Assembly (NCBI GenBank): GCA_963556255.1 | Contig: OY744606.1 | Location: 70,510,670 to 70,574,669 of the forward strand | Length of the DNA stretch: 64,000 bases | Source: Allolobophora icterica | Taxonomy: Eukaryota > Annelida > Clitellata > Crassiclitellata > Lumbricidae | Direction of reading: 5' to 3' | In this document: positions 24,101 to 34,515 of the stretch, piece by piece | Layout: every line of letters begins with the position of its first letter | How positions within the stretch are numbered: the stretch's first letter is position 1 | Made by a program: the position numbers and the translations under genes | The notes under the pieces: generated by a model | What the model was told of the DNA's origin: nothing | The model's input: the letters and a program-made list of their open reading frames with translations, nothing else | The model's database searches: none

Positions 24101-26133
24101 TTAAGCTTGCTCAATCTGATCCTCGTGGATGGCACCAATTGTTACCGTTTGTTCTGTGGAGCCTTAGAGAAAAACCTTCAGGCACGACTCATATTTCGCC
24201 ATTCACTATGGTTTATGGAACTCTTCCTCGGGGTCCACTTAGTGTGTTGAAGGAATCGTGGGCTGGCGAACGAAAAGTACCTCTTAACTTAGGTAAATCA
24301 CCCGAAGAGTATCTCCAATCACTGAAGGAAAACCTCGAATTCGCGAAAGTTTATGCAGATTACTATAGTGATATAGAAACAAAGCGGTATGCAGATTATT
24401 ATAACTTGCGTAGTACTGACAGAAAATACGAAGTTGGAGATAAAGTAGCAGTATTAGCACCAGATTTTGGTAGTTCTAAATTTTATAGTCGATGGCAAGG
24501 ACCTGCTACCGTAGTCAAGGTTAAATCCCCATATTCTTATATAGTAGAAATAGAGGGAAAACAAAGACATTTACACGCAAATAAGATCAAGCGATACCAT
24601 GAACGACTCGAACAAGCGATGATCAATAGCTGTTCAGTAATTGTTGATCAAGATGAAGAATTTGGTATAGTAGAGGTTGTAGATCAGGAAGAACGTGAAC
24701 AAATAAGCCCGAGTAAGCGAATTGATCCTCTGATTATAGCGCATCTTTCGCAAGAGGAACAGAAGCAACTTTTTGAAGTTTTGGATCGGCACTCGGCAGT
24801 ATTTGTGGATAAACCTGGGTATTGTCCAGTATTAGAACATGAAATTAAGATAACTCATGATTTCACTCCTAAGCGTTTAAGGGCATATAAAGTACCTGAG
24901 CTACTTAAACCTGAAGTACAACGCCAGATAGAAGAAATGTTGGCATTAGACATCATTCGACCATCGAAAAGTGAAATGGCCAGTCCGGTAGTTTGCGTTT
25001 TAAAGGGACCCAAAGGTCAAAATGGCGTTCGACTGGCAATTGATTATCGCCATGTTAACAAATATTCTCTAGGTGATTGTTACCCGACCCCAGACATTGC
25101 TGACGTCTTACAAAAGGTGGGACGGGCAAAGTTTATTAGTGTTTTCGACGCGAAATCGGGGTATTGGCAAATTCCAGTTCGGAAAGAACATCGATGGCTT
25201 ACGGCATTCGTATGTGATGCAGGACTTTTTGAGTTCACAAGGATGCCGTTTGGACTCAAGTCCGCTAGCAATACCTTTATTCGTGCTATGACCCAAGTTT
25301 TACATCCAGTGCGAAGTTTTACCGAACCATTCGTCGATGATATGGCAGTGGTTTCAATGAATTGGAATGACCATTTAGAACATCTAGAGAAATTCTTGCA
25401 AACTATTGAGGAAGCAGGACTCACTTTGAATTTAAGAAAATGTAATTTTGCACAAAACAAAATAAAGTTTGTTGGCCATATAGTAGGGTCAGGTTGTATT
25501 GAACCTGATCCAGGTAAGATCGCTACGATCAATGATATCCATCCTCCAACAACAAAGAAAGAAGTTAGAAAGGTTATGGGTTTTTTCAGTTACTTTCGAA
25601 GTTTTATACCTGCTTTAGCTGAAAAAGCACGGATAATAACTGATTTGACACGAGATAACATACCTACGAAGGTGCCTTGGGAGCAAAAGCATCAAGAAGC
25701 ACTAGATAAGTTAAAGGATGATCTCAGTAAAGCTACACAGTTGCATACCATTGATTTCACTAAGGAATTTGGTTTAAGTGTTGACGCAAGTGCCACCGCG
25801 GTCGGGTGTTGCTTGTTTCAGTGGACCGAAGAAGGTCAAGAAAAACCAATTGCTTTTGCTAGTCTTAAACTTACAGATACACAGATGCATTGGTCTACAA
25901 TTGAGAGAGAGGCTTTCGCAGTAATTTGGGCACTTAAACGATTCAAGTCATGGATATTCTTATCAAAGATAATCATTTATTCAGATCATAATCCTTTGTC
26001 TTATCTCACAGATGCAAGCCCTAAGAGTGCGAAACTGACTCGTTGGGCGTTAGCATTGCAAGAGTTTAACGTGGACTTTCGATATCGTCCTGGACGTCAG
26101 AACACGGTGGCTGATTTCCTCTCTCGGTTGTGA
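21175..26133 (+). CDS. Gag-pol polyprotein with integrase before reverse transcriptase
   Basis: 1652 residues, one frame. Residues 1-60 are a Gag N-terminus. About 85-225 is a Glu/Arg/Lys coiled-coil tract encoded by tandem repeats. About 235-400 is the Gag core. A CCHC zinc knuckle (CFLCHQKGHMAREC) is near 468. The aspartic protease motif DSGA is near 570. Integrase shows a zinc-binding H-H-C-C pattern (ending CASCQIC near 828) and DDE residues in NMDCIGP, SSDCGTNF and GLVERCN (near 863, 927, 965), with a C-terminal DNA-binding-like segment up to about 1140. Reverse transcriptase has MPFGLKSAS and FVDD (near 1387, in place of YxDD). RNase H has D-E-D positions in SVDASATA, IEREAFAV and YSDHNPL, ending DFLSRL. 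The protein makes the particle, processes itself, copies its RNA and integrates the DNA. No frameshift or stop is seen. Confidence 0.95.
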   Translation: MEALTTEMQANIRKMSSERLRVYLMKAGRDEDDVMSWDRNQLMEEWAMEIGKEEEEFKGSPISPTGVDYELQKRRLEFEIRKYEEQKEKEEREEKRREEEKKEQREKEEREREERKEKEEREREERKEKEEREEKRREEEKKEQREKEEREREERKEKEEREREERKEKEEREREERKEKEEREEKRREEEKKERKEKEEREKKERKEKEERERKEKQEERNVRDSLASRTKRYSDALKNILWKFPSDPIEIPGFFDHLDGLFNVYEVDEDVRAKLLLAILSERAKALTMRLTEAQLHDYKFLKEFLLREFKISPSNLRARFWSLHKASDESFTIYSSKLRVALMYYLKSRKITDEFDKLVSLLVADRLKESLSKACLDYILAQEKEEWLSCEDIANAADIYVASHDGGNDLVCRSHPTPKYNNWTRGQPHVQVNNQTAQPKSPKPEIRGEAKIGARVSQEEAKVKGLCFLCHQKGHMARECQTKPSSKKVSTCISGNPTEEVIDSCVEKVNVLHEIPEQVKQGNLLDNSKPIGLETAVRVYENSIDGLHERSYINVQIEDLPSQPALSDSGAEICCIDKKLIESLNLPVIKRINIIGFQGEGCKADVVYLQMKLANSMEGTTNIAPSLCVMFAAVPELNERVILTPHVVDLLRDSSQYVVMVAGVDRCVQINKGAEEDNLGVNIEKSNSNESLPSEVNEYSQEQLVDDSDNFLDVESTEFKSDEGVANNDTLLREQQNCHSLIPCWQQARQNKNNFFIDNNLLYHKGEIMGHKVNQLCLPEDRIEVVLRVAHDAPCAGHMAFKATRARIKLNFWFPRMDERIREYCASCQICQLRTPVKVADRVPITPIPRADELCFNHLNMDCIGPMVVTGESNKSKPQYNYALVLVDKFSRWPMAYPLRSLNAKGVCEALLQVFTTFSIPRIISSDCGTNFTSRLTKEFLRRMGCSPRFNTPGHPEAAGLVERCNQSLKTMIFKLAQSDPRGWHQLLPFVLWSLREKPSGTTHISPFTMVYGTLPRGPLSVLKESWAGERKVPLNLGKSPEEYLQSLKENLEFAKVYADYYSDIETKRYADYYNLRSTDRKYEVGDKVAVLAPDFGSSKFYSRWQGPATVVKVKSPYSYIVEIEGKQRHLHANKIKRYHERLEQAMINSCSVIVDQDEEFGIVEVVDQEEREQISPSKRIDPLIIAHLSQEEQKQLFEVLDRHSAVFVDKPGYCPVLEHEIKITHDFTPKRLRAYKVPELLKPEVQRQIEEMLALDIIRPSKSEMASPVVCVLKGPKGQNGVRLAIDYRHVNKYSLGDCYPTPDIADVLQKVGRAKFISVFDAKSGYWQIPVRKEHRWLTAFVCDAGLFEFTRMPFGLKSASNTFIRAMTQVLHPVRSFTEPFVDDMAVVSMNWNDHLEHLEKFLQTIEEAGLTLNLRKCNFAQNKIKFVGHIVGSGCIEPDPGKIATINDIHPPTTKKEVRKVMGFFSYFRSFIPALAEKARIITDLTRDNIPTKVPWEQKHQEALDKLKDDLSKATQLHTIDFTKEFGLSVDASATAVGCCLFQWTEEGQEKPIAFASLKLTDTQMHWSTIEREAFAVIWALKRFKSWIFLSKIIIYSDHNPLSYLTDASPKSAKLTRWALALQEFNVDFRYRPGRQNTVADFLSRL
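21430..21830 (+). repeat. Purine-rich tandem repeat inside gag
   Basis: Repeating about 33-bp units (GGAGGAACGGAAGGAGAAGG and similar), in frame, producing alternating Glu/Arg/Lys. Copy number probably varies between genomic copies. Confidence 0.85.
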
Positions 26134-26328
26134 CTCGGATGGTGAAGGGGGGGAATGGCCCGACACACAAGGATCGAGCCCGCAAATTGTATAGATAAAT
26201 TGACTAACTGATGTGTTTTGTTTTGTTTGTATATGCTGTGTCGAGATGGAGTCTGGAGGCCCGGCTTGATCGTGATGACCCGTTCGAGATGGTGCTGAAG
26301 ACGTGTCATCATCTGAGGGCGGAGGGAA
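26134..26328 (+). other. Retrotransposon 3' leader and polypurine tract
   Basis: After the gag-pol stop come a purine run GAAGGGGGGGAATGG (about 26143-26157) and, directly before the 3' LTR, GAGGGCGGAGGGAA (26315-26328), the likely plus-strand primer tract. Confidence 0.7.
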
Positions 26329-26760
26329 TGTCGCGGTCTACGCGGGTGCATGCATCAAGGGAAGAAAACCGACGCGTCAACAAGCTTGTTTACATCGCAC
26401 GGAAAATTCTGCAGCAAGCTGTCAACATTAATTCGGTGCATGCAACAAGGATATACGTGTTCAGTAGGACTTTCCAGGGAAAAGTACAGTGACGTCACAG
26501 AACGTTCTGGAATCCGGGAGAACTCTATATAAGATAGACCTGATGTACATTAAGGGCCTTTTGACGAAGATTTGTAAACGTTGAAACATTGATCGTATGA
26601 CGTTCAATCGAGACCAGCCAACCTGTGTGCTGTCTACGATTGTGATATTTGATAGACGAGTTGACTTACTTTACACTTAATCGACTTTATTTTTAATTAA
26701 AGATCTTTTAATAGTTCCTTCGTTGGTTCGTCGTTGCGATCGAAGGAGTCGACCGCGACA
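26329..26760 (+). repeat. 3' LTR
   Basis: 432 bp, identical to the 5' LTR, followed by the target duplication CTATG. Confidence 0.96.
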
Positions 26761-26876
26761 CTATGGTTTTAACTAAACTATTTTATTTTAGTTAAACTTC
26801 TTCCTTAACTAAAATTTTTAGTTAAACTAAAAGTTAGCAACTTTTTAGTTAACTATTGCCCATCACTGCACAATAG

Positions 26877-27658
26877 TAGGGCCTATGTTTAAAAAAATGT
26901 TTAGGGTAGCCTATGTGAAGCCCGTATGAGTAAATTTTCGTCGGCTCTTCTTATATTCTACATCTGACGCTGCTGCTGGTTAGAAGTATGTAGGCCTACT
27001 TCTTCAAATATTAAATATTGCGCCATATTAATTTAAAAAACTAGAAGTATTCGAAAAGAATATTCTCGGTCTTGCTGTAACTTTAACTTTGAAGTCACAG
27101 ACAATGCTTCACGATAAGAATTGAACAAATGGGACAATTTAAAGCTTATGAATGCACTGCATGACCGACATTTCAACTAAGCTTTTCTAATATTGCAAAG
27201 TCCACTCTCGTCTCCGGATCTGCACTTCGTATAATCGTCTCCGGATCTGCACTTCGTATAATCGTCTCCGGATCTGCACTTCGTATAATCGTCTCCGGAT
27301 CTGCACTTCGTATAATCGTCTCCGGATCTGCACTTCGTATAATCGTCTCCGGATCTGCACTTCGTATTATCAGTCCCCATAAAAGCATTAGCTTTGCGGC
27401 GACTTGCGGCGTGCTATAGAAGCAGCTCAAGTCTACTATTAGGCCTATGATTCAAACGTTTGGCTCTCAGCGTCATGATCCAAAGAACTCACAAAGTCAA
27501 CCGCTCAATGTGGTAAGTGTCAACAATTATGTCGTTTATTGTACGTTGTTCAGTCAGTAATTGATTCACTGCCTATAATTTATATTACATTGTTTGAACA
27601 AAGACAAGTTATTCACAGCAAAGGTAAATTATAATTTTAATACGCAACGCGTTCTCAC
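26877..27658. other. Intron or intergenic with a 27-bp minisatellite
   Basis: Apart from the minisatellite at 27208-27370, nothing is recognised. Confidence 0.5.
27208..27370. repeat. 27-bp minisatellite, six copies
   Basis: The unit is CGTCTCCGGATCTGCACTTC followed by GTATAAT, nearly perfect. Its length is a multiple of three, so several frames stay open (for example Ile-Ile-Arg-Ser-Ala-Asp-Pro-Glu-Thr repeats). No splice support for coding was found. Confidence 0.93.
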
Positions 27659-28015
27659 CTTTGAAGTACGTCCGCATCCTCTGAAGCTCTTCATAAGATA
27701 CTGTTAGTGTTGCCACTGCTATTCTCTGTGATCGATTCAGTAAGAAACTGAAGCACAATTCAACGGAATCTTTTAGTCGCCCTGAGGCCAGCGACTCGTG
27801 AAGTTGTTGTAATTCTTCGAAGGCCTTACAGTAAATGTAAAGAACGACGCTTTGACCTGTCTTTGCAGCAATTACTTTTGACATAACACGTCCGAGTATT
27901 CTACTTGATTCGTCAATTGAACTGTTGTTGAGAAGATTTGCCATCTGTGTCACAATTTCGTTTTCGGTCTCAGTGATGTCCTCGCCAACCAGATTAGCAT
28001 GAACTCTCACAACAA
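27659..28015 (-). CDS. Exon: TRADD-N-like alpha/beta domain (first module)
   Basis: A 357-bp exon, phase 1 to phase 1, with acceptor TTTATTCTTCTTAG and donor AAAG|GTGAGA. The 118 residues start VVVRVHANLVGEDITETEN and continue SVVLYIYCKAFEELQQLHES, GRLKDSVELCFSFLLN and RIAVATLTVS. This is the closest paralogue of 13152-13514. The Cys after the core strand, the Gly in the following helix and the final strand resemble the TRADD N-terminal fold. In TRADD that fold binds TRAF proteins. Whether this exon does so is unknown. Confidence 0.75.
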
Positions 28016-28716
28016 CTAAGAAGAATAAAGACAGATTGTAATAAATGTATCAGATGATGATGGTCTGCATGATATACATTACTATTCGTCAAAGAGCAGA
28101 GCATAGAAGTAAAATCGCCTGTCTTTTACGCCAATAAACATGAACATTTGATCCAATTTGAAAGTTTCTCCTGCTACCCGTCTATGAGGAGATGGCAGAA
28201 GGATTCCTTCCTGCAGGTCAAAGATGTTCAATTGTTCCACCTTCGTTCAAGAGCCCGGGACTAGATCCGGAATTATCATTAGCAAAAATATCCAAATTTA
28301 CATACATGTATCTATCTAATGTCATCCATAATATCATCCAGAAAAAGTTGTTCAGTGGATGCTACACAATAATATTTAGAAGTAAGCAACGTCATGCTGA
28401 AACTGCAGTTTGGCTTTAGGAAGGGATGGTCCTGATCTCTGACGTCCGTAAGGCACTTAGAATGTGCTACATTGAGTGCCCTAATATAACATAGATAGAT
28501 AGGCCTATTAATACTGCCCAAAACCTGTCACATTTATCTTTTGTAGAAAAAAAACTGTTCATACGAGAATAATCTTTTTAGTGCATTTTGTCTTCAAGAT
28601 AACTTAAATTACTAGTAATTTGTAGAATTCCACGAAGAAGCTTAATTTTAAATGAGGACTGCAATGAGGACACTATTTTATTATACCTACATGCATTACG
28701 ACTTATGAGTTCAAAG
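28016..28716. other. Intron sequence, nothing recognised
   Basis: Intron between the TRADD-N-like exon and the second CARD exon of the first module. Confidence 0.5.
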
Positions 28717-29435
28717 CATAGGCGTAGACTCTGGGGGGTCAGCCGGGCACGTGCCCCCCCAATAATTGAGGAGCCGGGGCAATGCCCCCCCAATAATCGA
28801 GAGGAGAATTTCTTCAAATATTAAAATATTATGTTTCAATATAGACAAATTTCTTCAGAAACAGAAAAACAGAGACACAGAACTGAAATACTATCAGAAA
28901 TTCATAATGAAAACAAAGATTTATTTTTATCTTCAATATCTTCAATATGAAACAAATTTGCATGTAAGCAAAACGCCCCATTTCATACGCACTAACTTAG
29001 CACCGGAAGCCTCTGTTGACTGTCCAGACCAGAGGTGAAAAAGTTTTTTTTCGGATATTGGTTTTAAAAAAAAGAAAACCACAAAATTAAAAAAAAATAA
29101 CTTTCTCATTTTTGTAGAAGTTATTTTAATAACATTGATTTAATGATTTTTAATTTTCGGAAATCGCAACTGAATTAAACTGAGTTGGAGCTCTTGTTCA
29201 TGCCATTTTTCATGATTTTATGATTCGAAATCCGAAAATCTTAAAAATAACCAAAACAGCAAGAACCATAAAAACAAAAAAAAACAAAAAAACAAAAAAC
29301 AAACGAAAAACAACTGTTTATCTTGAAAAACTTGTTTTAAAAAAGCAACTTTTCATCTTGAAAAAACTTATTTTTTGCTCCCCTGGTCCAGACCCCATGC
29401 CCCCCCCCAATATTTTGGACAAGTTTACGCCAGTG
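28717..29435 (+). mobile_element. hAT-type MITE family copy 1, 719 bp
   Basis: The ends are CATAGGCGTAGACT and AAGTTTACGCCAGTG, with the perfect 8-bp duplication GTTCAAAG (28709-28716, 29436-29443). It is closely similar along its length to 50006-50741 and, inverted, to 63521-64000. Confidence 0.93.
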
Positions 29436-29455
29436 GTTCAAAGTACAATTCCTAC

Positions 29456-29761
29456 CTCCGCCGTGCTCGAATACTTGTGCAATGTGGCTTTGTCCTGAGT
29501 CGTGAAGACACCTTATTGTGATATTGTAATCACGTAAGCTCCGTCTTCGCAGTATTTCCAGCAGTGCATCGTTTTTCCCGTGTAAAGTTGGCTTTGAGGA
29601 AATAAATTCTCTTTGCCTGTTGTTAATAACCTTTGAAGAATACAGAAGACCAAGCAGATCGGTCAGTTCCAGGAGATTAACAAAACTTTCCTGATTGGTG
29701 GTAAGTATTGAAATTTCATTATGTCGTAAAGGCCAGTCTTCGTCATATTCACCTTTATATT
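29456..29761 (-). CDS. Exon: second CARD domain (first module)
   Basis: A 306-bp exon, phase 1 to phase 1, with acceptor GCACTGATTTCAG and donor GGAG|GTAGGA. The 102 residues resemble 15592-15897 closely: EDWPLRHNEISILTTNQESF, VNLLELTDLLGLLYSSKVI, NDALLEILRRRSLRDYNITI and HIAQVFEHGG. It has the CARD fold pattern. A MITE is inserted only about ten bases inside the downstream intron, with the donor intact. Confidence 0.83.
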
Positions 29762-30469
29762 CTGAAATCAGTGCACAAGATTTTTGAGCACGACACCACA
29801 AGACAATACTATAAACAAGAACAGACAATTCAAAATTTACATTTCAGACAAAGCTAGAGAACACTGTATATATATATAATATATACATGTATATGCAAGC
29901 AAGTAAGTATGTATGTATGTATATGCGTTTTTTTGTACGTATTTATGCATGTATCGTGGTAAGCTTATTTGCAAAAGGCTTTTTAAGAATATTATATGGG
30001 GAGTTTAGTATGGCTATCTAGGCCTAACAGATCTATATGGGTGCGTCTTAAGATGGCTTAAAATGTTTCCTGAGCCTTCTGCGACGAAATAGTACGTATG
30101 CTAAATGGTAGACTGTCCTGGGAGGATGGTCCCAGGCGCGAAAAAACAATGTCCTCGCATCCTCGTATGAAAGTATGCAATCAACAGGCCTCCATGGGTT
30201 GATGAACGCACTGACGTTCGAATACGCTGGCTAGAAACAGGAAAGCAGAGCTGTCTCATGTAGTCTGGTGTTTGCACCGACTATCGAAGCTCTTCCAATG
30301 AAGTGGATCCTTAAGTTAGGGTATCCCTGTCCTATACTAGAAGCCAGAACTTTAAAGCAACTTTTAAACTGGAAACGACTGATAGGCCTATGTTATATTG
30401 CTACCTTTACTACAAGTTCCCTCGCAAATTAAGTTAGGTAAAGATCGAACGGAGAAGCAAAGTAAGTCT

Positions 30470-30613
<144 letters not shown>

Positions 30614-30818
30614 GTTCCTTGCGTTCTTCGCAGAACATCGGGCGACAAGATTCCTGCACTCTATACGGCTTGGATTTTCTTTTAGTACAATTAAATAAAT
30701 CAACAGTTCAACAATTATTGCGAGCAGTGTGCTAATTTTAAGAAATGTTGATCTAACTGTTGAAAGACGTGCAACTCGTAGGTCTTGCTTCGTTTTATTC
30801 TTTTACTTCAATTCTTAC

Positions 30819-31143
30819 CTCCATTCGCGTTCAAATAGTTTACGATGTGTGTCTGATCTGCATCTCTAAGAGCCACAAACAAGCGATCCCTTTGATATTC
30901 CGTCACAATGTAATCCAGTAGTTGAGAGATTCTTTCATAACAAGAGCCTTTGCCCTTAACAATAGCGGCTTCTTTCCATGAAATTGTTCCATTGGCAACC
31001 AGTTTGTCCAATAGTCCGGAATCTGGATCCATGCGATCCTCTAGAAATTCTCTATGTTGCTCAATCACATTTTTAGGATCGCCTTTAGGAGTTTGGTTTG
31101 GTTCTTCCATCATTTCTCTTTCCTTGCTCACTTCACTTGTCTT
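30819..31143 (-). CDS. Exon: first CARD domain (first module)
   Basis: A 325-bp exon with acceptor-like TTTCATGCAG at its upstream side, phase 0, and donor GGAG|GTAAGA, phase 1. Residues 1-30 are a polar leader with an internal Met-Met that could be the true start. The CARD follows: VIEQHREFLEDRMDPDSGLL, DKLVANGTISWKEAAIV, SQLLDYIVTEYQRDRLFVAL and IVNYLNANGG. Either this is the first coding exon of the array or an upstream exon was missed. It is paralogous to 16224-16461. Confidence 0.82.
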
Positions 31144-32689
31144 CTGCATGAAACCATACATTTGTATTGTAATAATTGCATGTGGTAAACAATCGTGCTT
31201 TTATTATCGTAATATTTCAAAACTGAGAGACATAATTTGAAGTAAGTCGATTGCGAACAGCAATTGGGGATGTGATAAGAGGTATTTGTTAAGGGTATGC
31301 TGGGTTAAGGTGTTGGGCTATATAAATATATGCTTCGCGCTACTGCATCTGTATGTTCAGAATGAACTAGGCGGCCCTCTTGACAATAGGACCTCGGATG
31401 AACGGTGAATAATCGCTCAATATGCAATAACGCCAAGATGATTTAGCATTTGCATTGCATTTGCATATTGTGGTTTTGAAGTACTGAAATAATATAGCAA
31501 TTCTAGTTAGATGACAGCTTAAAATGCTACCATTACAATGTTGAAATTTAAAAAAATAAAAAAATTGGGGAGGGAACTCTCCAAACCCAAACCTTTCCTC
31601 TGTTCGGCGTTGCGCGCCTCGTCGATCGTCCTTCGAACGCTCGCCCACCTACCGTGATTCCCCCAGAGGACGGGTACTATATTAAACACTGCTGGGTGGA
31701 CCACGTATCATCCGTCAAAGAAAAGTACTTTAAGAGAAGCCATTGATCAAATGCAATGTTAGCTGCTTCAAAGTTTGACCTCATGTCACACAGCTTCACT
31801 GTTAAATCTCAAGTTTAAACAAATACTGTATCACGGTTCGGGTAACATTTCCCATGGTTGCGGCATGAGAGTTAAGTTTGACTGATGACCTTAGATAAAT
31901 ATTATGAGATTTCTTTGTGAACAATTGTATATTGTAGGCTAATATTGTAATCAGTCATTAAATCCACTAAACGTCAATTGACCGAGCCATCTTAAGATTA
32001 AGTCTACAAACTGTAGATAGCTCGCCGTAGATCTATTCTGGAATCTTTGAACAGGTTGCATGCTAAAGTCCAAGGATAATACATGCTCTAGTTCACAGCA
32101 AATTAGGTCATTTAATAGACTAAACATGGCGGCTTCGAGGCAAATCTTGGCTTAAAATGTAATTAAACTGCACCTTCTAGATCGTTTTTTTAAATAAAAA
32201 CTCACTTTCAAAAGAAAGAAAAGTTTGATTAGCAGAAATTAATAGTTTGAAGTCAATCAACAATTAACATACTGTTGAAATGAGAGCTCTTTTAACCCAT
32301 TGTCTTGATGTAACAAGTGACCCAGTCCAAGCCTGTGCCCAAAAACTATTTCACTTAGGCTGCAAACAGATCGATAGTTTTGGACGAAAAAACTATAAAA
32401 TTCGGTTGCTTGTAATGATCCGATGACTTCCACAACGGATAGTTATTTTTATTAGACATGACATTCAACTTCGGGTTTTAATCAACCCACAGTACAAGTG
32501 TAAAGGGCGATGAACTTGGGTTCATCTCACTCATAAAACCATACGTGCTTAGATGTCAAATACTTTGGACGAAATGCTACATAACTCGTTAACTCGCCAT
32601 ACGAGTTTTAACAAGCTGCAGCCCCCACCTATTTTTCCTATTTACAGTGGACATAAATGGCCAACGAATTCGAATGCCTTACTAATTGC
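31144..32689. other. Intergenic, nothing firmly recognised
   Basis: The stretch near 31560-31692 (ending TATATTAAACACTG) resembles the right end of the MITE at 13952-14374 and may be a remnant. No exon is supported. Confidence 0.45.
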
Positions 32690-32990
32690 TGGGAACCAAT
32701 TGAGGCCAAAGAGAAAGACAAAAGAACTGGATTGGACACATATTAAGAGGAGACTCCCTCTTGAGAGAAATCATAGAGGGGAGATTGGAGGGAAGGAGAA
32801 GGAGAGGAAGACCGCGACAGATGATGCTTGGATGGATGATGACCGAAGGATACAGCGGACTGAAGAGAAAAGCACAGCGAAGAGAAGAATGGCGTCATTG
32901 GAAGTGGAAACCTGCCGAAGGGCAGAGAACTTAAAGAAAAAAAAAAAGAAGAAGAAATTGAGGCCACTGGGGAGCAGTCCTTCATGAGAA
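32690..32990 (+). mobile_element. RTE-like LINE 3' fragment
   Basis: The plus strand encodes [20 protein letters not shown], an Arg-rich [17 protein letters not shown] and a basic end, the C-terminal signature of endonuclease-RT LINEs. A related copy lies on the minus strand at 62760-63000. Confidence 0.8.
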
Positions 32991-34426
32991 GCTGGCAGGG
33001 GAGGCATTCAGACATTCTATAAGGTTAAGAAGAAATGGAACTCAGCCTCTGTTAAGATGCCACCCTGCACCACACGATAGCCTGAACATTATTCTTAGGT
33101 GAATAGGGTAGGCCTACCCCAAAAATCACCAGATTTGCACAAATCCCGGGACCCACGATGAGCAGGGTTGGGGTAGCTGCCCCTGCCCTTTGCCCGCTAC
33201 TTGGCGCCCTAATGGGAGGGGGGTGGACTCTGTTCTAGTCATCGGAGCAGTGTTCGTGAATCGATAAACTTGTTGCTAATGAAAGACCTTAAAATCACTT
33301 ACCCTAAGGAAGGCAACGTTTTGCGTGGTACTCAAAAGGTGCCATTCCACAAATGCAGAATCAGTTGTTTGATCAGGAACCAATCCACCGACAGCCAGGA
33401 TCAAATATAGGCCTAACCTTACTTTCTAGAAAATTGCGAGCGCAAACGACCAACCGCCATAAGAAGAAATGCTGAGTCTTTCTTACTCTCTTGAGTCGTA
33501 ATGTAAGAGGGTCTACATGCATAATATGGAGGTTTACGCTTGCTGAAAAACAGAGATCATCCGTCAACCCTTTGGCCCCTTTAACCTACTCTTTCCGCAC
33601 CTATGTAATAAGCGGTAAACCTATAGCGTCAATTGTAAGTATGCTCTCAAATATTGAAATTCAAACTCGACAGCGACAATCCGTTAACTAGGAACCTCGC
33701 ATTTCTGTGTTCCTTGCACATCGTCATTAATACGGGAACGCGTGAGGATTAGAACTTTCGATGCTCGTGTGAAAGCATACACTAATTAGCATTCTTACAT
33801 TGATTTAGATTTTCAGCTTTTCAAAATGCTACAACGCAGATTGCTAGATGTGAGATTTTTCAACCTTTATCCATCATCGCACTCAAACAATAGGCCTATT
33901 TTTTTTAATGATGACAATCATTTTGACAATCAAATAATTTCGTTTTAACTTACATCAGAATACTTACAGCTGTTTAGTCAAGACGAGCAGTTTGAGAACT
34001 TGTGTTAAATCCTACGCAACTTCACCTGATAGGCTAACTTAATTAGTGTTAGACTGACAATATTCAACCACTGTGTTTACATCATTTCAGATTTCACGCT
34101 CTTTATGTTTGAATAACTGATAAGACTGTCGTTAATCGAGTAGGGTAAATTGCAGATAACTTTATTGAGGAAGTTCTTTAAATAATCCACTGGACTTATA
34201 ATATGGATTGATTTAAATTTGATAAGACTCCAGTTCACTCTAAGAAGATTACACAAAATAAAGGCTAAGTGTACAAGCAGCTAGGAAAAAACCACTCATA
34301 GATAATCTGCTGTTGTTGACACGAACTACCCACGACATGGGACCAGCCCAGAATATAGACGGGTGACCGTGTTGTAAAAAGGCAACGCTCCATACAGAGG
34401 CACGCCACTGATGACAGCGACACCAC
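32991..34426. other. Intergenic, nothing recognised
   Basis: No supported exon or repeat. Confidence 0.5.
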
Positions 34427-34514
<88 letters not shown>

Positions 34515-34515
34515 A
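34427..34515. repeat. (GAT)n microsatellite
   Basis: About 29 GAT units, then a degenerate GAC/GAT continuation to about 34570. Poly-His and poly-Ile frames are artefacts. Confidence 0.95.

Larger units (their letters stand above)
20219..26760 (+). mobile_element. Gmr1-like Ty3/gypsy LTR retrotransposon, full length
   Basis: A 6542-bp element with two 432-bp LTRs that look identical over their whole length, and a 5-bp target duplication CTATG (20214-20218, 26761-26765). It has a tRNA-Leu-type primer binding site, a purine-rich tract before the 3' LTR, and one uninterrupted gag-pol frame. The domain order is gag, protease, integrase, reverse transcriptase, RNase H. Having integrase before RT is the Copia order in an otherwise Gypsy-type protein, the defining feature of the Gmr1 group. 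No envelope gene is present. Everything indicates a very recent insertion and a potentially active copy. Confidence 0.95.
19778..26868. mobile_element. hAT MITE (544 bp) split by the LTR retrotransposon
   Basis: The inverted ends are CAGTGATGGGCA (19778) and TGCCCATCACTG (to 26868), with flanking near-perfect duplications CACAATAT/CACAATAG (19770-19777, 26869-26876). The interior is rich in AGTTAAACTAAA repeats. The retrotransposon sits in it with a CTATG duplication. Removing the retrotransposon and one CTATG leaves a 544-bp MITE. Confidence 0.88.

Noticed and set aside
27208..27370. CRISPR array
   Set aside because: Units are directly contiguous without variable spacers, and the DNA is eukaryotic.
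27173..27430. Repeat protein IIRSADPET on the minus strand
   Set aside because: 27-bp minisatellite open in more than one frame; no splice sites or domain context.
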